Source: Ascidia mentula (Eukaryota; Chordata; Ascidiacea; Phlebobranchia; Ascidiidae). Taken from it: 64,000 nucleotides of DNA. Shown here in pieces: positions 55,681 through 64,000 of this stretch. Numbering within the stretch: position 1 is the first letter of the stretch; every line of letters starts with the position of its first letter. A program made the translations under genes and the position numbers. The stretch covers positions 10,666,501 through 10,730,500 of the forward strand of contig OX387200.1 in the NCBI GenBank assembly GCA_947561715.1, in the 5' to 3' direction. The notes beneath the pieces were generated by a model. The model was not told where the DNA came from. It worked only from the letters and a program-made list of their open reading frames with translations, and made no database searches.

Positions 55681-58600
55681 GTTGATTTGTTTTGTCCTTT
55701 TTCAAGTGCTTGTGACGAATCAGTGTTGACTAATATTTATTTTTTGTAAAACCGTGGCACTGTCTGGAATACCGTGTTTTGAAAACGGAAGATATGTGCG
55801 TTATGCAATTTTTCTAGGTTCTTTATTTTGCGGCGAGACAATGTTTGTGGTTTGCGATGTTCGTGAAACGAGTCTTATTTTCGTTAAAATCTTGCTACCT
55901 ACTTTTTTTGCTTGGTTCGACTGTAAGGTGAAAATTCGGTTAAGCCAGACTTGAAAGCCGGAAGAAATGGTTCGGTATTTTGTATTTCTCAAATTGGCGG
56001 AATAAGTTTGTCAATATGATTTAAAATACGTTTTGCTAATGTAATTTGACAACATTGTGTGGACAGGAAGTGGATGAGACTACCCCGCACTTGACGAGGG
56101 AACTTTGTCCAAAAGATTTAGCACATCCGCTTGCTTTCGCTAGAGAGTCGCAACTAAATGCTCGTAACCGACAAGAGCCGGTTCTTGTAAGTTTGTATCA
56201 TAATACAGTTTTTCTTGCGAGCCAAATTGTCAAACCACATTATAAACAGGATATTAATCGATATGTACGAAATTCCGTATTTTGGAATGACTTCATATAT
56301 TAAAATATTGGGATCTAAAAGTAGACCGCAGATGCCGGCCAAGCGATAGATTTTATTGGAATAAGACTCTTTTTACATCATTTTATTGTTGTGTTTACTA
56401 TGAAGGAACTGATGATTTTTACAGGGCGAAATGTATATTCCTAACAACGGCCACAGCCAGGCTGATATAAGCTAGTGCATATTATCCTTTTTTCTGGTGT
56501 TTTTCATGACGAGGTAACGTACAAATCAAATCACAGAAAAGGTTTTAAAGAAACATTGATCTTCAAATAATAGTTTTTGATCTGTTCAATTAAACCAGTG
56601 CATGAACGTTTCGCTGTAGTTTAAAATCAAGCAGTTTGTGAACTTTTGGTTTTTGGGCAAGAGTTGGGTTAAATTAAACCGCGAAGATACAAACTTCAGC
56701 TGCATGTGAAGCGAACTGCATTTCACGGGAGGCTGATAGACATTTTTCAGAAATGTCATCCAAGTTATCGATGTCAAGGCGTGGCTGCACCGACATAAGT
56801 CCGCCCAGATTACAAACCACGGCTTTGGAGACGAAGTCCCTGAAAGTAAACTAGTTTTCTTTGAAAGTTTACACGTTTACACAGAGAGCGCAAGCACAAG
56901 CAGGCTCTTAATATGGTCGGTATTGACCGCAGCTCACCCATGACCGCTTGAGTTGTTCGGATCAATCGGTTCGTCAAATTAGCAGCTTTTAGGCAATGTG
57001 GCCCATATTCACTGTTTACCTAGCCCTTTCAATCCGCGCAGCCTTTTGAACAATCAGTAACTCCGTTTCCCCCATTACCGATGTTTACAGCTGTCCATCG
57101 ACGTTCCTCGACTTCCCGTTAATGTGGCATGTTTGCAGTGTTGCGTAACGCAAACATTGCGTCACAACCAAACTTTCATTCTTTGCATTAGACCACAACA
57201 CTTACTTGTTTGTGATGCTGTGAATCAAAGCTTTTTCTTTTTGTATTCTGATGGTTTTAACCAACTTATTAAACAAGACGTGGTCACGTGTTTAGCGGGT
57301 TTCATTACGTCAATGCCTTCAGAAAAGGAATTATTGTTTTAACAACACAACATTTAAAGAATACTTTTAAAAATAAGCGTCACAAAGTTAGAAAAACTAA
57401 AATTTCCGAGAAAATGAGGATAGATAACAATGCAATTTTTAAACACCATGTTCATATTCCCACGGTCGACGGAAGATTAACGTAACATCACCTGTTTCGT
57501 GGGGTCACCGATGTCTTTAGTGTTGCCCTTTCTCTTCAAACTTAAAAAGTTACATTCAAGTTCGGTGACCTTGACCAAACATAACTTCACGTGGGTGAGT
57601 TTCCCAACGAGGACAAAAACTTGTCATGAGGTCATATTCTGGTGGAAACGACAAACCCTGTCGGAGAACAAGGTGTCGATTGTTTGTTTACGCCTATTTT
57701 TGCCGCGCGGTCATTCAGGATTTGGCTTTCTAACAGGACGGCGGACAATTGCATACGTTGATTCGGCGTCAGCAGAGCATGAAACAATGGTTTCCCGTTT
57801 TCGTCGCATGAAAATGCAAAAAAACGACGATTGTGCACCATGAATGTTTGTCATGCATGAGAGCTCGCCACTTCAAATTCTAAAATAAAGCTTACAACTG
57901 TTTTAGAGCAAATATCTGCTTCTTTTACAGCATGTTTAAATAAACTGGTTCACTTTATATGGTGTGGTAAAACTAAAATTACGGTCATAACCGGATCAAA
58001 GTACCAAACAACAATTTATTGACTAAGATATTGTTTCTAATCGCTTTATTTGTGTACCGCGTGATGATCTTAACACCTTACATGGTAAACAGTAAAAATC
58101 CAACGTATTCATACAACGTAAGTAATTAACACGCCATAAAAAAACCTTTGCAATACACCGACACACAAGCAATTATTATATGCAGGTGTTGGAGAAGTGA
58201 CATTTATTCAATACCGCGTGACACGATTTTTGTATTAAGTCAGATTGTAAAAACACTCGAATAATTTAATATAAATAATTTTTGCTAGCTGGGGTTTTGC
58301 GCACAAGTACATGCAATGACCTTCTGTCTTTCGTTTATGTTTTATTTTCTCGCTGGCCTATATGCGCAAATAAAGGTTTGGTTACGTTGTGTTGTTAAAA
58401 AGAATGCACATGTGTTCCGGATTATATTCATTCGCTGTGTACACAAAACAAATGAACCAAAGTAGTTTTGTGATGATGTACAAGAATTGGGTGTGTCATA
58501 CGGAGTCAACAAACAATTCGGAAAAGTACGTGGCATCGTCCAGTTCAGAACACCTGTTGCCATTCATCAGCTTGCTATTGAAGTTTTTTTGGGGCGAAAA

Positions 58601-60100
58601 ATTGTTGAAATTTAATGCCAAATACCTGCGCTAATTTCTCTCAGTGACGCAACAACAGAAAGCCCCAATGTAAACAGGCAATACTTTTAGTTTTTACGCA
58701 CAGGTTAAGCGAAACCGTGACCCTTGTCACCTACTTGTGCGTCGCATTCTGTTTGGGAAACATTATCTTGGTACAGAGGAATCCTCTCAAGGTAGAATCG
58801 TGTGATGAAGGTTCGACACTTCAAGGCCTTGTTTAAATGCGACAAGTGTTTTGAACTCTTGCGTTGTCGTTTCAGCGAAAAGAATCACTTTGCGCCACTG
58901 TGGACGCAGGTGACATTTGTCCTGCGACTAACACGATCCATTAACACGAAACGAAGGTTTTGATAATAGGTAGGTTTTTTCGTTAAGCAGTACCGGCTTT
59001 ATCGCTGTGCTAATTCGTTTCATGTCTTATTGTTTTTTTACTGAATTTAACAATTATACTAAAATGAATATGTGTAGCTTTTGTGTAAAGCTTCACTTCT
59101 AATAAATGGAGGTGTTTAAAAATACAAGAATTCGGCATTTATGAAACAATGGCAAAAAACTAAATACAAAAAAAAGTTTTCCGTTCACCCAACGATTTAC
59201 GCTGATTTTTTTTGCGAAGAAAAATCTGACCAGTTATTACAAACGCCGTTTTTAGTAAAATGCAATACAACGACATACTGCCATGCTGGTTTGCTCCACT
59301 TGCGTACACCTGCGAATGCTTTAATGAGGAGAAAGGGGTATTTCGCGTTATCAGAAGTTTTAAACGATGAGCTTTACTTCATAAAATTGGTATTTCTTTT
59401 GAATCGACCACCGTCCTGTGAAAATCCCTGTTGGTATTTTTAGATCTCATGTAAGTTGTTGGTGACATGCCTCGCCCTAGATCGATACCATCAATCATTT
59501 TGACCGAACTAGGCTCTTAATTTGGGCAAGAAGAAACTACAATTTAGCAGATTTCTGTTTTGAATCCTAGACAGCAGGCAAAGTCTTCAATGTTGTTTTG
59601 AGCCAAACTGGCCACAGCCGGATAAACAAAATTTTACCGATGTAGATCGTTTCCAATGCAGGATACAATGTTATCGTCGTTGTCAATGTCCCAAGAATAA
59701 AAAGCTGCTATATTCGCACACACGCCCGTGAGCATTGAAGACCGCTGTCAAAATGATGATCAATTGCCCTTCTCTGCCTGTTTATTTGCCGAAAATAAGA
59801 GTGGACAACCTTTGTCCGCTGCCGAATGTTTTTAAATCGCTACGCAATGCTCAGTGTTACGTTTGAGTCAACTTCCGCGGTAGTGGATAGCAGCTATTCG
59901 CACGCTACCACGACAGGGCATTGAATATTGTAATCGTTCGTTGCGACAGGCGAAGCAGACGATCAGATAAGAACGATTCCCGACACAGCCGCAAAAAAAA
60001 ACTTCCAGCTACTTTTATTGAGTCGGGAGCGGGTTGATTGATTGCACTTCTCCACGCGATTGCCCGCATACGAGTCGCTTTTTTGCATTCTGGTGACTTG
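55681..60100. other. Region downstream of RNF25 without a supported gene
   Basis: I read both strands and found only short frames without domain signatures, including 114 codons at 57499-57843. There is no tRNA or rRNA and no clear AATAAA close to the RNF25 stop. The 3' UTR of RNF25 must lie in its first part. Confidence 0.55.
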
Positions 60101-60105
60101 TGGTC

Positions 60106-60141
60106 ATGGCGGCCACCCCGACCTTAGAGGGTGTAGGTCCG
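60106..60141 (+). other. Possible first coding exon of an unknown gene
   Basis: An ATG in a locally GC-rich stretch reads MAATPTLEGV and reaches a weak GT donor (GTAG|GTCCGA). The stretch before it (about 59870-60105) is richer in G+C than its surroundings, as at some promoters. No downstream exon could be tied to it with confidence. Confidence 0.2.
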
Positions 60142-60362
60142 AATGTAAATAACATTTTTATGTTAGAATAGACAACATGCGTATCTATTTACTAAGGAGT
60201 TATGTGAATTCATGCTTAATAACGCGGTAATATTCTCCCACGATAGCTATCTTGAAGTGACACATTTAAACACGAATGGAAATGCAGAAGAGATTACAAC
60301 AGACAAAGCGTAAGTAAGCACTTAATCCTCTCGTATTTACTGAGGCGAGAAACAATGGACGA

Positions 60363-60486
60363 TGACGTCACTAGAGCATCACAGTTGGAATTATACAATC
60401 CTAGTTGTCTCTTTATCGGCATCCCTTTCGGGAATAGTCACACAATACAACAACCGGCAAGTTTACGACGCATCGATGTGACGTCA
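60363..60486. promoter_or_regulatory. Two perfect CRE palindromes
   Basis: TGACGTCA occurs at 60363-60370 and 60479-60486, with partial sites (GACGTC, ACGTCA) at about 60510 and 60633. This is the consensus site of CREB/ATF factors. It may mark a regulatory region, but the same octamer also occurs in MAM coding sequence (Asp-Asp-Val codons) and in the 45.3-kb element. Confidence 0.35.
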
Positions 60487-60787
60487 TATTTCCGGCTATG
60501 TCCGCTTTTGACGTCGGCTACAGTTTTGACGATTTTCCAGCAAATGTTATGACGATTATTGTCGTACTCAAACGTGGGAATCCCGCCAACAAAATTTTGA
60601 CTGTTGCAGACATCCGAATTTCCTATTTTACGTCATGCTATATTTGTTTTGGCTCCCACACAAACCGAAATAAAACCCCTTCCGTGAGTAATGACAAAAA
60701 AATTCGCGGTGTTGATAAAAGTGGATCGAATTCAACCGAGGAACATAAAAATAGCATAAAAGTTTTACAAACTTATGGCGTGTCTAG

Positions 60788-61024
60788 ACTGCACAAAATC
60801 ACCGCACAAACACTGCCGCAAATCCTGTCGTTAGCAACGTCGACGCGTTCGCCGCGCTAAATTTCATTGTATCGCCACAAAATGCTTCCGATCTGTTGAC
60901 AAAGGCTTTCGGATTGCGGCCGATTGAAGACATGTGGGCATCACCAATGGCAAGGGAACGTGGATCGTTTAGAGGAATGTCCGTTATCGACACAAATGAA
61001 TGGCTTGCTACATTAGTCGTCTAA
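60788..61024 (+). other. Coding-looking segment of unknown identity
   Basis: An open stretch of 78 codons ends in TAA at 61022-61024. It reads with protein-like composition (AFAALNFIVSPQNASDLL, FGLRPIEDMWASPMARERG, VIDTNEWLATLVV) but has no early Met and a stop codon just before it. It could be a terminal exon, a gene remnant or chance. I recognise no family. Confidence 0.25.
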
Positions 61025-64000
61025 GTAAACACTGTTATTGTGTGTCATAACTTCATGACGTAATCGCGTGCCTCCTGCCATGGAAACAGTCGATTCTGCT
61101 GTGACTCCGAGGCAATGTGTTGGAATCTGTTGGATCGACATCCGAATTTTGAGGTTCCGTCGTAAATCTACCCCATACCGAGGCATTGACAAAAAGTTTG
61201 CCGAGGTGAAAAAGACAAGATCTTGACCACTTTTGGTTGCGTAAACAATAAGAAATACAATTTCGTGCCACCAGGAAACCGTTTTATAAATTAACCGATT
61301 ATTTCCATCGATAAAATCTTACAGGTAGTAAAAACGTTCAAGAAGTCGTTTACGTCCGCCAAAAAAACCGCAAATTTGAATCAGTGGTTAGACAACTTTG
61401 CGACGATTGATTGTGCCGCATCAATTTCAAGCTTCTGTTTAATCAGTATTGAGAATTAAAAGCTGTAAGTTTCATCTGGAAAGCGATATAATTTCCGATT
61501 GTCGCGTAATAACTACGAACGTAACTTCAAAGGCGGCACTAATTTCAAAAAAGGCGTACCACTTTTTCGGTGGGCCCATAAATTCAATAAATATTGGCGA
61601 AATTCAGACGTCATCACTACCTCACAAGCATGTAATTTACTTTGATGGAATGTCAAATTTGTCATGATCAAAATTCGCCCTGTAGAGAATAATGAAAATT
61701 CACTGCAAAATATTCCTCTCAAATTAAAGTATCATGAATATGTCACCTGGTTGTATGACGTAATACTGACGTGCAACACCGTCAGTCTGGTAGACAGATT
61801 GGAAACCTAAATAGAATTCGGGCATTAGGACGGAACAGAATAGTGCCAACCCCCAGCATGTAAACAGGTGTATATTACACTGAGGTGGCCTCTAGACACA
61901 CGCCCACCCACTCTCTGATAAAACGCCCTCCGATTATAATGTATAGTGCGCGAGAACCGAAAATCGCGAAGCAAACGGAATTCTCCGCGACTGACACGCG
62001 ACTACCTGTACAACGTCAATAAAATCACGTTCAGGACAAAGTAATCGTCGGCTAATGATATGCCCTGTCAAAAACGGAGGTGTCAGTCGGTTTCCATCGT
62101 GATTCGCCGTTTTTTTTGTTTTATGTAATCACTGTCTTTCCCTAATCCTATGATGCCTCATTGCGCTTTGATCGCGCAAATTGCCAAAGACTTAAATATG
62201 CGTCAAACTTGCCCAGTGGCTCAGGGACATGTTCAGCTCGAATTTATTAGGGCCTGCTGAGTCTCGAATCGTCCAATTAACGCTTCTGTGTACATGTTGA
62301 ACATAACTCTGAATTAAGTTCACTCAAGCTGGCGGTGCTGGGTGACGGCAGGAAACATGAGGGTTCTCTTGCGTCATTGTCCGACATTAAGTGACTGTAA
62401 TTCGCAAAGCCCAAACGGCGGTTCGCTCTTTAAAGTTTCCGTTGTAAGTTTCGTGAAAGTAGGAGTTTCTGGAAGCGAGCAACAATACGTAAGCTCCACA
62501 AGCACTAAGTTTTAACTTTTGCAAAATCAGATAATCTAATGAGCACAGTAAATTAATTGCTATATTTTTGTCAACTTGTCAGTTTTGCGAAAACAAACAT
62601 GCGGTAAAAACCAAGTCGACGCTAGAAAAACAATAACATGGTTGTAAATGAAAGTCAGTTTTTTCTGTCTGTAATTTTGGAATACACCCAAACTTATAGT
62701 AAACCACAAATTGCTTTATCTGCCACCATTTAATTGTCTTTAATCTCCAAGTAAATCTCCAAAATCGGCAACTTCAATTGTTCATCCATTTTGGCTTGGA
62801 TTTTCTCTGGCCGACATTTTCGTATTTGTTGATTGCTTACTAGTGCGGCGCAAAGTTATAATACGATCAAATTTTGGGCAGTGAAAATTGACCCTTTGTT
62901 TTCAACCGCCACTTACCGAACAATGGTCGTAATATCATTTCCCGCAATCATGTAGGAAAGTTTATGTAAGGCACGCGATTTCAGGTTGGTTTTGGCCGTT
63001 TACTGCTGGGCCCAGCTGTTAAGAAAATTACATGGGACATTGGAATTTTGTGCGAATTTGATGAACGATGACGTGACAAATGCGTGGTGTATTGGTTTCG
63101 TCGCCCACTGTTGTCACGCACAGATTTCCGAAATACTTTTCCTTGTTGCGTTCACGTGACTACTGGAAATAATATTTTTTCGCACGACAGCAGCCGATTT
63201 CATATAAGAGTAAATTCCATAGAATAAGTAAATAACATGATCGCTTTTTAATGCCAAAACTTTTCCAAAGCTTTACCTAAATGTGAAAAACACTAAGCCT
63301 TAATCTGTCACAGCACAACCGCTCACGAAGTCAAACCATTGTTATTTGTTTTATTCTGATTATATGATCTGTGGAAAATGTATCAGGTGTCTCCACAACG
63401 TGGACAGCGAGGAGTCGGGAGCAAACAATAATGTCGAGAGCATCGAAAGCGATCCCAAAACGTCCGCTCAGCTGTTGTTCGCAAAACTAATCACCTTGTT
63501 AATTCCAATCGCCCAGAACGAGGTCTTATGTTTGGAGCTATTCAATAGCGCCTGTCTAATCACCATCGACGGGCCAAAGTAGCAGTCGCAAACATGTTTA
63601 GCACCCAGGTTTGCGCCGAGGTCTGTTCTTTACATGTCCAAATATCGTGTTTAAGGCTTGGTGGGGGAGCCGGGTCGCCCAGCAAAAAACAGAAAGGGTG
63701 AATTTAAATGTTAGAATGAACTATCAAGGAAGCAGGCGCAACCCCTCTTCGTCTCGTGTCCGAGGCCGAGAACATTCGTTCTCACGCTGTTGAAGAGAGT
63801 GTGGTATAGGGTTATGAATAAAGTCCGTGAGCACTTCGTGTCGCAGCACTTGGCGAGAAACTTGAAGCTCAATAGTCACATACAGATTTGTGTGGAGCAA
63901 GTGTGTTTTAGATGAAAATTTGTTTGATCGAAGAAAATTTTGTCACATTTTTGTAACGAATTTTCTGTTGGCAGATTTAGACCGCAGGATTAGGCTTTGC
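61025..64000. other. Right end of window without a supported gene
   Basis: Two short overlapping open stretches follow a possible acceptor (TCTTACAG) at about 61324, and a 78-codon frame lies at 63346-63582. None has a known domain. I see no RNA genes or repeats. Confidence 0.5.

Noticed and set aside
57499-57843. Plus-strand frame of 114 codons
   Set aside because: No recognisable domain, and an overlapping antisense frame of similar quality.
60498-60860. Plus-strand frame of 120 codons
   Set aside because: It has no motif, and a different frame over its end looks more protein-like. Neither is supported.
63346-63582. Plus-strand frame of 78 codons with two CxxC-like pieces
   Set aside because: The cysteines do not form a known zinc-binding pattern and the frame is isolated.

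Overview
The window looks like a piece of a compact, AT-rich invertebrate chordate genome, most likely a tunicate of the Ciona type. Introns are mostly 60-400 bp, coding density is high, and the largest gene is a giant MAM/LDL-receptor-class-A receptor of a kind seen in deuterostomes. The species call is an inference; the gene content is read directly from the sequence.

Layout. (1) 1-2399 is a strictly periodic tandem array, unit 151 bp, of tRNA-Ser(AGA) genes on the minus strand: 15 complete copies, one cut by the window start and one broken copy at the right edge. (2) 2488-51943, plus strand, is the 3' part of one enormous gene. I can trace about 149 exons with consistent splice phase. They encode about 39 MAM domains, 21 LDLa modules, one ILEI/PANDER (FAM3-like) domain, two fibronectin type II modules, one EGF module, a single transmembrane helix and a 95-residue cytoplasmic tail, roughly 7,000-7,500 residues in all. 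The first exon starts in mid-MAM after a splice acceptor, so the 5' part of the gene must lie before base 1. The tRNA array would then sit antisense in one of its introns. (3) A single-exon gene for a TREX-like DEDDh 3'-5' exonuclease (16120-17337, minus) is nested in another intron. (4) Several introns carry short repeats. One is a Penelope-like fragment with a GIY-YIG endonuclease. Four others are foldback elements or fragments that, like it, carry hammerhead-ribozyme-like motifs. (5) 53911-55680 is a seven-exon RNF25 gene (RWD plus RING E3 ligase) with a foldback element in intron 1. (6) 55681-64000 has no gene I can support; it holds a few weak coding-looking segments and two perfect CRE palindromes.

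How the parts fit. The receptor is a type I membrane protein built by repeated duplication of MAM and LDLa exons, almost all joined by compatible splice phases. Three of its MAM domains are interrupted by foreign modules (a Cys-rich segment, an ILEI domain and a pair of FN2 domains). Its tail carries NPxF and YxxL motifs typical of endocytic receptors, and its architecture resembles MALRD1/Diet1. RNF25, the exonuclease gene and the tRNA array have no evident functional tie to it beyond location. The points most worth a second look are the hammerhead-bearing foldback repeats spread over introns of one gene, the modules inserted inside MAM folds, the nested exonuclease, and the antisense tRNA-Ser array with a 302-bp higher-order repeat.
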